A stretch of DNA of 64,000 bases from a candidate division Zixibacteria bacterium SM23_81 (GCA_001304015.1 LJUY01000011.1:1-64000); one strand, 5' to 3'. Shown: positions 8,326 to 18,099, counted from the stretch's first letter. Numbers and translations are program-made. The notes: a model not told the origin generated them from the letters alone.

Positions 8326-9396
8326 TTGGAAAACAAACTGGGCAAATTATTGACTACGGCTTTCGTGACCGCGCTGGTGGCGCTGGCCATAGCTCGCCTA
8401 GGGACCCTTCGTGAAAATCCATTGGCTAGACACCGGAGCCGGATCATAATGGATACCGTGGTGACCATCCAGATTTACGAGAGCGATTCGCTCCAGATCG
8501 AGAGGGCCGTAGAGGCCGCCTTCTCAGAAATTGAGCGCCTGGAAGGAATGTTGAGCGTATGGCTACCCAGCAGCGACATCAGCAAGATTAACGACGACGC
8601 CGGGAGCAGTCTGGTCTCGGTATCCCCGGAGACGTGGCAGGTCATCGCACGTACCCAGGAGATTTCTCTTCTGACGGATGGAGCGTTCGAGATCACCGTG
8701 GGCGCCGTTATGCGACTGTGGGACTTCCAAAACCAAGGAGCCCCAATCGCCGATCAGGCTGCTCTCCAGAGAGGCCTCAGCTTCGTGGATCCCCATCAGG
8801 TTCTCCTGGACAGCATCCGGACAAAAATCGGCCTGCGCGGACGAGGAGCAGCCCTTGATCTGGGTGGTGCGGCCAAGGGATATGCCGTAGACAAGGCCGT
8901 TGAGGTCTTGAGGAAAAAGGGGGTCAAAACAGCCCTTGTGGATGCCGGAGGCGATATCAGATTGCTGGGCAGAAAGCCCCTGGGAGAGACCTGGAAGATT
9001 GGCATTCGACACCCTCGGGCCCAGGGGGAAATCATCGAGGTTCTCGAGGTGGACTCAGGTGCAGTGGCGACCTCAGGGGACTACGAACGTTATTTCGACC
9101 GAGACGGTGTTCGATATCACCATATTCTGAATCCCAAAACGGGCATGCCTGCCAGGGGTGTTGTGAGCGTCACCATCCTGGCCAAAACGGCACTGGAGGC
9201 AGATATTCTATCTACTGCCGTTTTCGTCTTAGGTCCCGAAAAGGGCATGAACCTGATCGAACAATTGAACAAAGTTGAGGGGATTATCTACTTTGAGGGA
9301 CCAGAGAAGCTCCGCCGGCTGGTCTCCTCTGGCTGTCCCCTCAGCAAGAAAGAAAACGAACTTTCCACTACACCTTTCTCGGCAAGGAGGTCTTAA
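8326..9396 (+). CDS. apbE: FAD:protein FMN transferase ApbE
   Basis: ApbE transfers FMN from FAD onto Thr residues of flavoproteins such as RnfG, RnfD and NqrC. The 356-residue protein has an N-terminal hydrophobic anchor (LLTTAFVTALVALAIA) and family blocks MDTVVTIQIY, DLGGAAKGYAVDKA, DAGGDIRLLG and HHILNPKTGMPARGV. It is therefore exported or membrane bound. The start is TTG 8326 with AGAGGG 8 bases upstream; the ATG just before it is out of frame. Its position directly after the rnf genes matches the need to flavinylate RnfG and RnfD. The stop overlaps the start of the next gene (TAATG). Confidence 0.95.
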   Translation: MENKLGKLLTTAFVTALVALAIARLGTLRENPLARHRSRIIMDTVVTIQIYESDSLQIERAVEAAFSEIERLEGMLSVWLPSSDISKINDDAGSSLVSVSPETWQVIARTQEISLLTDGAFEITVGAVMRLWDFQNQGAPIADQAALQRGLSFVDPHQVLLDSIRTKIGLRGRGAALDLGGAAKGYAVDKAVEVLRKKGVKTALVDAGGDIRLLGRKPLGETWKIGIRHPRAQGEIIEVLEVDSGAVATSGDYERYFDRDGVRYHHILNPKTGMPARGVVSVTILAKTALEADILSTAVFVLGPEKGMNLIEQLNKVEGIIYFEGPEKLRRLVSSGCPLSKKENELSTTPFSARRS

Positions 9397-10625
9397 TGAT
9401 CTGCAATAAACCTTCAAGATTCTTGTGCGTCCTGTTTGTCTCCCTCATCGTGGCTCTCTTATTGTCCTGCGCTGCACCTCAGCAGGGAGCAAAGCCCACT
9501 GTGGTCACCGACGAAGAGGCGTTGCGAGAACAGGCGCGTGCCGACTCCCTTCGCGCGGTTCGGGAAAAAGAGATCAAAATCGCGAAAAGCACCGGGCAAG
9601 AATACCATAAAAACAAACAGTACGCCGACGCCATTCCCCATCTGGAAAGGGTGCTCGAGCTGGATCCCAAGAACGAGAACACCTACTATAGGCTGGCAGA
9701 CTGCTATCTCCAGTTAAATGAACTGGATAAGGCTCAAGAAGTTTACCAACGAGCCATATCCGCAGATCCTGAAAACGGACATTACTACCAGTACCTGGGT
9801 TACATCTTGGATAAAAAGGGCTTACATCAAGAGGCCATAGAGGCTTACGAGCGGGCTGTGGATCTGATGCCGGAGAGCGTGGAGGCACACCTGGCCCTGG
9901 CCAACCTCTATCTGGGGCAACAGATGGATGGCCCAGCCATAGAGGAATTCTCCCGGGTGGCCGAGCTGGATTCCACCCGAAGAGAGGTCCTGGTGGTTTT
10001 GTCAAAGCTTTACACCAAGCACGACGAAAAAGAAGCCCTGGCCGACACCTACGAGCGGATGTTGAAGCTAGACTCCAACGATAGAGTCACCATGCTGGAG
10101 TTGGGAAAAACCTACACCGAATTGGGAAAGAACCAGGAGGCGGTGCTGCTGCTGAGAAAGTTGACCGAGATGGAGCAGGAGAACGTCAACGCGTGCCTCT
10201 ATTTGGGGACAGCTCTCAATAACATGGACAAGTGTGAGGAGGCCATCACCGTCTTTAATAGAGCTTTGGCGTTGGAGCCTAAAAATCTCCGGGCTATGAG
10301 TGACCTGGCTTACTCTTACAGCGAGACGGGCAATCATACCAAGGCCTGGAATATGTTGAAAAAGGTGGCCCAGCTAGATTCCGAATATGCTTATAGGTTC
10401 GTAGTCCAAGGGGAAATTTATGAAAACGAGGCCGAGCCGTTCATCAAGGCCGACGGCACGGTGAAATGGGATGGGAAACTGAAGTACGAAAAGGCGGTGG
10501 GAGAATACAAGAAGGCTCTGAAGGACCCAGAGTGGGGACAGTACGCACGTCACAAGATCGAATACCTAACCCCATTTTTGCCCACAGAGGAGGATCGGTT
10601 TTTCCATGGCAAAAAGGGACAGTGA
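9396..10625 (+). CDS. TPR-repeat lipoprotein
   Basis: This predicted lipoprotein of 409 residues begins with a signal peptide ending in the lipobox LLLSC (Cys about 25). A stretch of tetratricopeptide repeats follows, from about residue 65 to 345, with typical units such as YYRLADCYLQLNELDKA and HLALANLYLGQQMDGPA. TPR arrays bind proteins, so a scaffold or assembly role at the envelope is likely, but the partner cannot be read from sequence. It is translationally coupled to apbE through TAATG with GGAGG upstream, which suggests a role near ApbE/Rnf or outer-envelope assembly. The gene converges on nrdR with 12 bp between stops. Confidence 0.85.
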   Translation: MICNKPSRFLCVLFVSLIVALLLSCAAPQQGAKPTVVTDEEALREQARADSLRAVREKEIKIAKSTGQEYHKNKQYADAIPHLERVLELDPKNENTYYRLADCYLQLNELDKAQEVYQRAISADPENGHYYQYLGYILDKKGLHQEAIEAYERAVDLMPESVEAHLALANLYLGQQMDGPAIEEFSRVAELDSTRREVLVVLSKLYTKHDEKEALADTYERMLKLDSNDRVTMLELGKTYTELGKNQEAVLLLRKLTEMEQENVNACLYLGTALNNMDKCEEAITVFNRALALEPKNLRAMSDLAYSYSETGNHTKAWNMLKKVAQLDSEYAYRFVVQGEIYENEAEPFIKADGTVKWDGKLKYEKAVGEYKKALKDPEWGQYARHKIEYLTPFLPTEEDRFFHGKKGQ

Positions 10626-10637
10626 CCATGAGAGCGC

Positions 10638-11087
10638 TCATTCTAAGAGTTTCTTGAGTTCTTCCATAAACTCCTTTTTATCTTTAAATTTACGATAGAC
10701 CGAGGCGAACCGGACGTAAGCCACTTCATCTAGCTGGTGCAATTTCTCCATCACCAGCTCACCGATCTCCTTGCTCTTCACCTCGCTTCTGGAGAGATTA
10801 GACAGCTCGTTTTCGATCTCCTCCACAAGGTAATCAATACGTTTGGTGCTGACGGGGCGCTTCTTGCAGGCGGTGACGATCCCTTGGAGAAGTTTCTGTC
10901 GATCATAGGGCTCGCGCCGCCCATCGTTTTTCACCACGGTTAGGGCCACTTTCTCTATGTACTCATAGGTGGTGTAGCGTTTTTCACACTTCAGACACTC
11001 CCGCCTTCTCCTGATGGCTCTGCCCTCCTTGCTGGAGCGAGAGTCCACCACTTTGTCTTCCTCAAATCCGCAGAAGGGACACTTCAT
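10638..11087 (-). CDS. nrdR: Transcriptional repressor NrdR
   Basis: NrdR is a zinc- and nucleotide-binding repressor of ribonucleotide reductase genes. The 149-residue protein has the N-terminal zinc ribbon (CPFCGFEEDKVVDSR ... CLKCEKRYTTYE) followed by an ATP-cone domain (RREPYDRQKLLQGI). Start ATG 11087 was chosen over the track's GTG 11093, because GGGAG lies 8 bases before the ATG and NrdR proteins begin MKCPFC. No ribonucleotide reductase gene or obvious NrdR box is seen in the window. The neighbouring deaminase also belongs to nucleotide metabolism. Confidence 0.96.
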   Translation of the reverse strand: MKCPFCGFEEDKVVDSRSSKEGRAIRRRRECLKCEKRYTTYEYIEKVALTVVKNDGRREPYDRQKLLQGIVTACKKRPVSTKRIDYLVEEIENELSNLSRSEVKSKEIGELVMEKLHQLDEVAYVRFASVYRKFKDKKEFMEELKKLLE

Positions 11088-11190
11088 CTGCACATCTCCC
11101 TTTTAACTGCCGGAAGGCAAATCTCCTCTCTTTCAACCCGAACATTGACCTCCACCACCACCCTCACCCAACACACAGAGATAGAACAAA

Positions 11191-11637
11191 TTACTCCTTC
11201 AATCGGGAAACCTCAATGCCCGCCTCCTGGATCATTTCTCGGGACAGATCGTCCGCATACCCTTGAAGATAGACCACTCTCTTGATGCCAGCATTGATGA
11301 TCATCTTGGTGCATAACACACAGGGGAAATGGGTGGAATAGAGAGTGGCTTCTTTGATACTGACACCGAAAGTTGCAGCCTGAATGATGGCGTTTTGCTC
11401 GCTGTGGGTGCCCCGACAGAGCTCATGACGCTCTCCCTGAGGAATTTTCAGCCTCTCTCGCAAGCAACCCACCTGTTCGCAGTGCTGTAAGCCCGCAGGG
11501 GCTCCATTGTAGCCGGTGGCCAGGATTTTCTTTTCCTTCACTACGATGGTTCCCACCTGTCGTCTCAAACAGGTGGCTCGCTGAGCCACCCGCCTGGTGA
11601 TGTCCATAAAATACTCATCCCAAGAAGGTCTTGGCAC
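11191..11637 (-). CDS. dCMP/deoxycytidylate deaminase (ComEB-like)
   Basis: This is a zinc-dependent cytidine/deoxycytidylate deaminase that makes dUMP from dCMP for thymidylate synthesis. The 148-residue protein has the deaminase motifs THSEQNAI (His/Glu) and PCVLC (zinc Cys pair), and it starts [10 protein letters not shown] as in the ComEB family. An extra Cys/His stretch (CEQVGC...HELCRG) matches the second zinc site of ComEB-type enzymes. The start is GTG 11637 with GAGGGA about 10 bases upstream. It lies 103 bp after nrdR on the same strand order, consistent with a nucleotide-metabolism pairing. Confidence 0.92.
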   Translation of the reverse strand: MPRPSWDEYFMDITRRVAQRATCLRRQVGTIVVKEKKILATGYNGAPAGLQHCEQVGCLRERLKIPQGERHELCRGTHSEQNAIIQAATFGVSIKEATLYSTHFPCVLCTKMIINAGIKRVVYLQGYADDLSREMIQEAGIEVSRLKE

Positions 11638-11686
11638 GGGGAGAGTCCCTCACAGACAGAAGCTGGTCCTCGCGAGGCCGAAAAGG

Positions 11687-12295
11687 TCAACCAAGAAGCG
11701 CCAGGCTCAGCTGAGACCATGCTTCCAAAGAGCCCCGACGAGCCTTTAGCTCCTCTAGGGGCATAAACCCACACTTGGTTATCTGACGCTCGCGCTGAGC
11801 GACAGCTGGTTGGTCCAGATCCCAAAGGTGCACTATGCCAAAGTGGACCTGGCCCACTGGCGTGGAGTCGTCGTTGATCAAGGCCACAATTCGCTCTCGA
11901 TGCTCGGCTTCGACCCGGACCTCTTCGGCGACTTCTCGAGCAGCGGCGGCCATGTAAAAAGTTCTTGGGGACGTAAAGAGATTCAAATCCTGTGGCTGAA
12001 TATGACCTCCGATGCCAATAGAGCCTTTGGCTCGCAGCCGACCTTCACCGGCCTCTTTTCCGCGTACATAGCTGAAAACCAAGTCCTTACATCTGAGAAT
12101 CACATAGGGAATCAACTGCTTTAGAGCGGGATCACGCTCCGCCTGGCTGCGTTGAACAAACCAGTTATTCCCTTCCTCCAGAATGGTGAGAAGGTAACGC
12201 TCAACGTCTGTGGACAGCCCCTGAAAGCGGCCCAACTCGTTCAGTAACCGACTTTGGAACACCAGAACGTGCTGTCTATCGGGGCCCTTTGCCAT
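11687..12295 (-). CDS. Nudix-like phosphoesterase family protein (COG4112-like)
   Basis: This 202-residue cytosolic protein resembles the predicted MutT-like phosphoesterases. It has GSIGIGGHI followed, after an unusually long insert, by REVAEEV, which corresponds to the REUXEE part of a Nudix box. The glutamate-rich middle of the box is therefore displaced, as in this family. The terminal segment GIVHLWDLD plus KCGFMPLEEL also fits. The substrate is unknown. It is oriented with the deaminase gene 49 bp downstream. I am confident of the fold family but not of the reaction. Confidence 0.75.
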   Translation of the reverse strand: MAKGPDRQHVLVFQSRLLNELGRFQGLSTDVERYLLTILEEGNNWFVQRSQAERDPALKQLIPYVILRCKDLVFSYVRGKEAGEGRLRAKGSIGIGGHIQPQDLNLFTSPRTFYMAAAAREVAEEVRVEAEHRERIVALINDDSTPVGQVHFGIVHLWDLDQPAVAQRERQITKCGFMPLEELKARRGSLEAWSQLSLALLG

Positions 12296-12351
12296 TTCAC
12301 ACCCTTTCTACGAGCACGCCTGTACTCACTTCCTTCAATGGATTCGGCCTT

Positions 12352-12891
12352 TCACACCCTTGGTGTTTCGGGAAAGTCCAGGTTCGGTTGACCCACACTG
12401 CTGATGTAGTTAGTATAGGTGGCCAGAGCCATAGTGCCCAGAATCTCCACTATCTCCTCATCCCCAAAGCCTTTATTTCTGAGAGTTTCCAAATCCTCGT
12501 CGGGCACATTTCCCTTGGTCTCCAAGACATGTCTCACGAATCCCAGAATTGCGGCTTCCTTGGGGTCTGCAGCCTGAAATCGGCGGGCATCCAAACACTC
12601 CTGTGCCGTGAGCAGGTTGCCATCCTGGGCCATCTTGGTGTGGGCGGCCGCGCAATACTCGCATCCATTGAACTCCGATGTAGCCAGAATGACGAGCTTC
12701 TGCAAACGCCCGCCCAGCTTTCCCGCCATAAGACTGGCGTTGAGCTTCAAAAAACCGTCAAAGCCCATGGTCGAATTGGCCATACAGCGAAACATGTTGG
12801 GAATCAAACCCAAGCTTTTCTCTACCTTGCCAAACAGATTTCGGACCAAACCACTGGCTTGCTCCACCTCGATTTGCCTCATTCTGGGCAT
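12352..12891 (-). CDS. Carboxymuconolactone decarboxylase / AhpD-like protein
   Basis: This 179-residue all-helical protein has the AhpD-type active-site signature EFNGCEYCAAAHTKMA: a CxxC with a following His and a preceding Glu. Such proteins act as thiol peroxidases or alkyl-hydroperoxide partners; many are annotated as peroxidase-related. The N-terminal half (NLFGKVEKSLGLIPNMF) matches the uncharacterised peroxidase-related subfamily. It lies between glyA and the Nudix-like gene. An oxidative-stress role is inferred from the CxxC motif alone. Confidence 0.85.
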   Translation of the reverse strand: MPRMRQIEVEQASGLVRNLFGKVEKSLGLIPNMFRCMANSTMGFDGFLKLNASLMAGKLGGRLQKLVILATSEFNGCEYCAAAHTKMAQDGNLLTAQECLDARRFQAADPKEAAILGFVRHVLETKGNVPDEDLETLRNKGFGDEEIVEILGTMALATYTNYISSVGQPNLDFPETPRV

Positions 12892-12968
12892 GACGCCCCT
12901 CCCTTCTGATGTAGATTACGTAATTCCGAAAACGGTTTTTGTATCAGATCGACGGGATTTTTCACACC

Positions 12969-14225
12969 TCACAAATCCGGGTATAGAGGAAAAGCCTCGC
13001 ACAGCTCTCGCACCTTTCCCTTCACACCAGCATAAACCGACTCATCGCCCACATGGTGGATCACCTCGGCGATGAGTCGACCCACCTCCCTCATCTGATC
13101 TTCCATCATCCCCCTGGTCGTCAGGGCCGGCGTGCCCAGCCGGATGCCACTGGGGTTGAAGGGCGTCCGCGGATCAAAGGGGATCATATTCTTGTTGCAG
13201 GTGATGTGGGCTTGATCCAAGGCCTCTTCAGCCTCTTTGCCGGTAAGCTCTTTATTGGTCAAATCGACTAACAGCAGATGATTGTCCGTGCCGCCGGAAA
13301 TGAGCTTGAAATCATGGGCCAACAACTCTTCAGCAAGGGCCTTGGCGTTTCTGACTATTTGCTGGGCATACTCCTTGAACTCCGGCTTGGAGGCTTCATG
13401 AAAGGCCACCGCCTTGGCGGCGTTGACATGGTCATGGGGACCACCCTGAAGCCCTGGAAAGACCGCCCGGTCTATGTCTTTGGCGAATTGCTCCTGACAC
13501 ATGATGATCGCCCCTCTGGGGCCTCGCAACGTCTTGTGAGTGGTTGTGGTGACCACATCGGTAAAGGGAAAGGGACTTTGATGAACACCCCCCACGATCA
13601 GGCCAGCGATGTGAGCGATGTCGGCCATGCTCACAGCCCCAACTTCCTGGGCAATTTCGTGAAAGGCCACAAAGTCGATCTCCCGAGGATAGGCTGTGGC
13701 TCCAGACACGATGATTTTCGGCTTCTCCTGACGGGCCAGTTTGCGCAGCTGGTCGTAGTCGATCAGGTGGGTTTCGGGATGAACTCCATATTGGACGGCG
13801 TGGTAGGCTTTTCCAGAGAAGCTCACTTTGTGCCCGTGAGTCAGATGACCCCCGTGGGCCAGGTTCATCCCCATGATGGTGTTCCCGAAATCGCACAGGG
13901 CTACGTAGACGGCGACGTTGGCCGGGCTTCCCGAGTATGGTTGGACATTCACGTGCTGCGCCCCAAAGAGCTTCTTGGCCCGCTCGATGGCCAGATCCTC
14001 GGCCATGTCTATAAAGACGTTGCCACCATAGTACCGCTTGTGGGGGTATCCCTCGCTGTACTTGTTGGTCATCACGCTGCCCAAGGCGGCCAGAACGGCT
14101 GGGCTGGCGAAGTTCTCCGAAGGGATCAGCTCCAGCCCGTATTTTTGGCGTTGGATTTCACCCTCCATGGTCTCGGCGATCTGCGGATCCACCTGCCGTA
14201 AGATGTCCAGATTGTTCGCGTTCAT
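12969..14225 (-). CDS. glyA: Serine hydroxymethyltransferase
   Basis: This PLP enzyme interconverts serine and glycine with tetrahydrofolate. The 418-residue protein shows [14 protein letters not shown], the substrate-binding [12 protein letters not shown], and the PLP lysine motif [13 protein letters not shown]. Start ATG 14225 has AGGAGG 5 bases upstream, so the eight extra residues in the track ORF are not used. It follows rpiB by about 26 bp, probably in one transcript with it and ptb. Length and motifs are typical. Confidence 0.97.
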   Translation of the reverse strand: MNANNLDILRQVDPQIAETMEGEIQRQKYGLELIPSENFASPAVLAALGSVMTNKYSEGYPHKRYYGGNVFIDMAEDLAIERAKKLFGAQHVNVQPYSGSPANVAVYVALCDFGNTIMGMNLAHGGHLTHGHKVSFSGKAYHAVQYGVHPETHLIDYDQLRKLARQEKPKIIVSGATAYPREIDFVAFHEIAQEVGAVSMADIAHIAGLIVGGVHQSPFPFTDVVTTTTHKTLRGPRGAIIMCQEQFAKDIDRAVFPGLQGGPHDHVNAAKAVAFHEASKPEFKEYAQQIVRNAKALAEELLAHDFKLISGGTDNHLLLVDLTNKELTGKEAEEALDQAHITCNKNMIPFDPRTPFNPSGIRLGTPALTTRGMMEDQMREVGRLIAEVIHHVGDESVYAGVKGKVRELCEAFPLYPDL

Positions 14226-14251
14226 GTTCGCCTCCTGACCTTGTAGCACTT

Positions 14252-14689
14252 TTACAACATCAAATTATCCAACTTTTTAATCCGCCGCAGATGTCTGCCA
14301 CCCTCAAATTCCGTGGTCAGCCAAACGTCCAGAATCTTCACAGCTTCCTTAGGAGGAACATTCCAGCCGGAAAGCACTAGCAGGTTGGCGTCGTTGTGTT
14401 GTCGGGACATCCGAGCTGCTTCCGGATCGAAGCATAGCGCTGCTCGCACCCCCCGCACGCGATTGGCCGCCATGACCATACCCTGGCCACTGCCACAGAC
14501 CAGGATGCCCCTTTCATATTGGCCATTGGCCACCCCCCTGGCTACCTTGAAACCAATATCGGGATAATCCACCGATTCTTCCGAGAAGGTCCCGTAATCT
14601 ATGATCTGGTGACCCCTGGACTCCAATGGCTCCTTGAGGGCTTCCTTCAGCCGATAGCCGGCATGGTCACTCCCAACGGCGATCTTCAT
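14252..14689 (-). CDS. rpiB: Ribose-5-phosphate isomerase B
   Basis: RpiB isomerises ribose 5-phosphate and ribulose 5-phosphate in the pentose phosphate pathway. The 145-residue protein has [10 protein letters not shown] at the N-terminus, the active-site Cys in LVCGSGQGM, and VRGVRAALC. Its adjacency to glyA is seen in many bacteria. Only a 16 bp gap separates it from ptb upstream, so the run ptb-rpiB-glyA is likely co-transcribed. Confidence 0.96.
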   Translation of the reverse strand: MKIAVGSDHAGYRLKEALKEPLESRGHQIIDYGTFSEESVDYPDIGFKVARGVANGQYERGILVCGSGQGMVMAANRVRGVRAALCFDPEAARMSRQHNDANLLVLSGWNVPPKEAVKILDVWLTTEFEGGRHLRRIKKLDNLML

Positions 14690-14705
14690 CCCAGCCCCCC
14701 GTTTC

Positions 14706-15605
14706 TCAACATAGCAACGCCCCCAGAGCGATAGAGTGGAGTTTGGTCCGGGCTGAGTCGGATCGGGACAACAGCACGATGGGCACCTTGGCTCCTAGAA
14801 CCACACCACCCACCTGAGCTCCTGCGAGATAGACCAACGCCTTCACCGAGATGTTGCCCGATGCCACATCGGGAACCAGGAGGATATCAGCATCCCCGGC
14901 CACTGTGCTTTTTACCCCTTTCATCTCCGCCGCCCTTCGGGAAACGGCGATGTCCATGGCCAAGGGGCCCTCTATCTCCGAAGGTGGCAGCTCTCCTCTT
15001 TGGCTCATCCTCACCAGCTCCGCGGCATCCACCGTTTCTGGTATTTCGGAATGCACGGTTTCCACGGAGGCCAAGACGGCTATCTTGGGCAACTGGATTC
15101 CCAATCTATTGGCCAAGAAGATGGCGTTTTTCATGATGTCCACCTTCTGAGCCAAGTTTGGCCGGATGACCATCCCGCCATCGGTCACCACCAGCAGTTT
15201 ATGGTATCCTCTCACCTCCACCACTGCCAGATGGCTCAGCAGGCGGCCAGTGAGCAACCCTCGTTCTTTCTCCAGAACCAGGCCTAGGATGGTAGGGGTG
15301 GCTAATTGGCCTTTCATCAGCAGTTCCGCTTGCCCCTGGGCCACCAACTCGATGGCCCTGCTGGCGGCGCTCAAGGGGTTTTTCTCCTCAACTTTCTCGA
15401 ACTCGGCGATGTCCACCCCTACTTCATGCGCGATCCTGTCCATCTGTTCGCCATCGCCCAACAATACAGGCTCGACGATGCCCATCTGGGCTGCTCTGCC
15501 CACCGCTGTGAGGATTTCCCCTCCCTGGGCGGCGGCCACGGCGAGTCTTTTGGTCCCTCTCTGCTGGACCGTTTTCAGCAGCTCAGCAAAGCTGGTCATC
15601 GGCAT
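14706..15605 (-). CDS. ptb: Phosphate butyryltransferase (Ptb family)
   Basis: Ptb converts butyryl-CoA (or a branched acyl-CoA) and phosphate to the acyl phosphate, which Buk then uses for ATP. The 299-residue protein has the phosphotransacetylase family fold, with blocks LLMKGQLAT, VTDGGMVI and LLVPDVASGNI. That length and the lack of extra domains separate it from the longer Pta. Buk lies 2.4 kb upstream with ilvE between, which points to acyl phosphates from valine/leucine/isoleucine as well as butyrate. Start ATG 15605 with GAGAGG upstream. Confidence 0.9.
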   Translation of the reverse strand: MPMTSFAELLKTVQQRGTKRLAVAAAQGGEILTAVGRAAQMGIVEPVLLGDGEQMDRIAHEVGVDIAEFEKVEEKNPLSAASRAIELVAQGQAELLMKGQLATPTILGLVLEKERGLLTGRLLSHLAVVEVRGYHKLLVVTDGGMVIRPNLAQKVDIMKNAIFLANRLGIQLPKIAVLASVETVHSEIPETVDAAELVRMSQRGELPPSEIEGPLAMDIAVSRRAAEMKGVKSTVAGDADILLVPDVASGNISVKALVYLAGAQVGGVVLGAKVPIVLLSRSDSARTKLHSIALGALLC

Positions 15606-15721
15606 CTGTCCGGTTCCTCTCTGAGAGGTTCAGGCGACCTCGTTCCTTTGTGCGCAAACCTCTGCGGATCAACTTTTTTTCAAGCTGCCCGAACCAGCGC
15701 CCTAATCTCCCCCATAAGAGG

Positions 15722-16639
15722 TCAAGATACAGAGGTGAGCCACCCGTATTTGTCCTCTACATTACCCGAGACGATGGCGAAAAAACGCTCCTGAAGCTCC
15801 CGAGTGATGGGGCCACGAGTGCCAGATCCAACTGGAATTTTATCTACTGAGCTGATTGGGGTTATCTCGGCGGCGCTGCCTGTGAAAAAGAGCTCATCGG
15901 CTATGTAGAGCATCTCCCTGGGAATCAGTTGTTCGATAACCTTTAAACCCATTTCGTCGGCCAGGGTGATGACCGAATCCCGGGTGATACCTGGGAGAAT
16001 GGAGGCACCCAGGGGCGGGGTGAGCAGGGAGCCGTTCATGACCACGAAGAGATTCTCACCGCTTCCCTCGCTGACGTAGCCGGAGACATCCAGAGCGATC
16101 CCCTCCACGTAGCCATCCAAAAGGGCTTCCAGCTTGATCAACTGGGAGTTCATGTAGTTGCCACCCGATTTGGCCATGGGAGGGAAGGTGTTCGGGGCCA
16201 TTCGGCTCCAGGAAGAGATGCGCACGGGCACGCCCTTCTCGATGGCCCCCTCGCCCAGATACTTGCCCCATCGCCAGACGGCGATGGCCACGTCCACAGG
16301 GCAATTGGTGGGATCGACGCCCAGGTTTTTATAGCCACGATAGACCACCGGCCGGATATAGCAGTCCTTCAGCTCGTTCACTTTGATGAGATCGATGATG
16401 GCCTTGTTGATCTCTTCAGGGGAGTATGGCATCTTCATGCGGTAAATCTTGCAGGAGTTGAACAGCCTCTTGGTGTGTTCGTTGAGGCGGAAGATAGCCG
16501 GTCCCTTCATCGTGTGGTAGCAACGGAGCCCCTCGAACAGGGAGCTTCCGTAGTGGATGACATGAGAGAGAATATGGATCTTGGCATCATCCCAGTTGAC
16601 CAACTTTCCGTTCATCCAGATCTTCGCTGACTTCTCCAT
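15722..16639 (-). CDS. ilvE: Branched-chain amino acid aminotransferase
   Basis: This fold-type IV PLP enzyme transfers the amino group of Val, Leu or Ile. The 305-residue protein has the start block [22 protein letters not shown], the PLP lysine in [10 protein letters not shown], the conserved [11 protein letters not shown] and LPGITRDSV. It is placed between ptb and buk, so here it probably feeds catabolism, giving 2-oxoacids that become branched acyl-CoAs, rather than only biosynthesis; this is inference. Repeat copy B lies just upstream of its start (16660-16985). There is no strong Shine-Dalgarno beyond AGGGGGG before ATG 16639. Confidence 0.95.
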   Translation of the reverse strand: MEKSAKIWMNGKLVNWDDAKIHILSHVIHYGSSLFEGLRCYHTMKGPAIFRLNEHTKRLFNSCKIYRMKMPYSPEEINKAIIDLIKVNELKDCYIRPVVYRGYKNLGVDPTNCPVDVAIAVWRWGKYLGEGAIEKGVPVRISSWSRMAPNTFPPMAKSGGNYMNSQLIKLEALLDGYVEGIALDVSGYVSEGSGENLFVVMNGSLLTPPLGASILPGITRDSVITLADEMGLKVIEQLIPREMLYIADELFFTGSAAEITPISSVDKIPVGSGTRGPITRELQERFFAIVSGNVEDKYGWLTSVS

Positions 16640-16659
16640 AAAAACTACCCCCCTTCAGC

Positions 16660-16985
16660 ACTAGAGATTCGTGAATCGAGATTCGAGACTCGTGAATCGT
16701 GAATCGTTGATCGTGAGAAAACTGGGGGACGGGGACCGGGATCCGTGAAAAATGAGATCAGAGACTCGAGACTTGTGAAGAAAACAGATCCTGGATAAAA
16801 GCAATAAGAAACGGTATTGTCTAGCTTCTAGCCTCCATACCAGCTTCCACAACCATAAACCAGCTTCTAGCTTGTGCTCACTGCCAAGGCCTTTTTCATT
16901 GCCATTGCTATTGCTATTTGCCATTCGCCTTTTACTGCTTACCGTTCTTTCCCTGCCAACTGCCACCATTCTTTTTCTGCTCACT
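16660..16985 (-). repeat. Dispersed intergenic repeat, copy B (long form)
   Basis: The gap between buk and ilvE is filled by the same element as 1003-1368, read on the minus strand: GGCAGTTGGCAG, AGCAGTAAAAGGCGAATGGC, AGCTAGAAGCTGG, TTTATGGTTGTGGAAGCTGG, TCCAGGATCTGTTTTCTTCA, then TTTTCTCACGATCAACGATT. It lies in the same sense relative to the flanking genes as copy A. ORF 16661-16984 is an artefact of it. Confidence 0.88.
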
Positions 16986-17001
16986 ACCGACTAACAGTCG
17001 G

Positions 17002-18078
17002 TCACACCTTCTCATAATCCATGACCTGCTCCTGCCCAGTTAATACCCGCAGTGCACCCTGGGCCAGAGCCTTCATCTCGTCTTCTCCGGGAAAAACCAG
17101 AACTGGGGCGAGGAAACTCACCCTTTCCCTCAGTGAATTCACCAGATATGTGCTGTGGGCCAGGCCGCCGGTGAGCACCACCGCATCCACATCTCCCTTG
17201 AGGGCAGCGGCCATAGCGCCGATCTCCTTGGCGATTTGATAGATCATAGCATCGTAGATAAGTTTGGCCAGTTGGTCGCCTTCCTGGATGCGCCGTTCCA
17301 CTTCATCCCCGTTTTCGGTTCCCAAATAGGCCAGCAATCCTCCACGCTTGGTCATCCTGTCCAAAAGCTCAGCCTCGGTGAATTTTCCAGAATAGCAGAG
17401 TTTCACCAGACCCGTGGCGGGCAGGCCGCCGGCTCGCGTGGGCGCAAAGGGTCCACCGTTATTGGCGTGGCTCACATCGATCATCCGTCCCCGCCGGTAG
17501 GCGCTCACGGTGATGCCCGAGCCCAGATGTGCGGTGACCATATTAATCTCTTGATATTCTCTGCCCAAGGAAGCGGCCGCCTGGCGACATATCATCTTCA
17601 GGTTGAGGGCGTGGAACAGGCTCTCGCGTTCCAGCTCCGGCAGGCCAGAAATCCGGGCTTCGGGGATGAATTCGTCCACCGAGACGGGATCGACGATATA
17701 GGCGGGAATTCCGGCCTGGCTGGCCAGGTCATGAGCTAACACAGCACCAAGGTTAGAGGGATGATCGGCAAAAACATAGCCCTGGCGGATGTCGTCCAAC
17801 ATCTGGGGAACGACTTGATAAGTCCCGCTCTTCAGGGGCTTCAGGGCACCTCCCCGGCCAACCACGGCGGACAGCCGCCCCAGTTCAACTCCCTTTTTTT
17901 CCAGAAAGTTGAGGATGACATCCCGCCGAAATGCCTCCTGATCAATAGCCCGCTGAAAAGATCTCAGTTGGTTTTCCGGGTGACGGATCACCTCTACAAA
18001 CTCGGGAGACTCATCCTGGAAAATGGCCACTTTTGTTGAAGTTCCACCGGGATTGATGATCAGGAGGCGGTGAGACAT
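17002..18078 (-). CDS. buk: Butyrate kinase (branched-chain fatty acid kinase)
   Basis: Buk makes ATP and butyrate or a branched-chain acid from the acyl phosphate. The 358-residue protein belongs to the ASKHA fold and starts RLLIINPGGTSTKVA (phosphate-1 loop). It has VTAHLGSGITVSAYRRG, DVSHANNGGPF and VVLTGGLAHS. Start ATG 18078 was chosen because GGAG lies 9 bases upstream and Buk proteins begin there; the longer track ORF reads 25 codons into repeat copy C. It works with Ptb encoded downstream on the same strand. Confidence 0.94.
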   Translation of the reverse strand: MSHRLLIINPGGTSTKVAIFQDESPEFVEVIRHPENQLRSFQRAIDQEAFRRDVILNFLEKKGVELGRLSAVVGRGGALKPLKSGTYQVVPQMLDDIRQGYVFADHPSNLGAVLAHDLASQAGIPAYIVDPVSVDEFIPEARISGLPELERESLFHALNLKMICRQAAASLGREYQEINMVTAHLGSGITVSAYRRGRMIDVSHANNGGPFAPTRAGGLPATGLVKLCYSGKFTEAELLDRMTKRGGLLAYLGTENGDEVERRIQEGDQLAKLIYDAMIYQIAKEIGAMAAALKGDVDAVVLTGGLAHSTYLVNSLRERVSFLAPVLVFPGEDEMKALAQGALRVLTGQEQVMDYEKV

Positions 18079-18099
18079 GTGGACTGCTCCAAATGAACG

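Noticed and set aside
13278-14201. Plus-strand ORF of 307 residues across glyA
   Set aside because: Antisense shadow of glyA.
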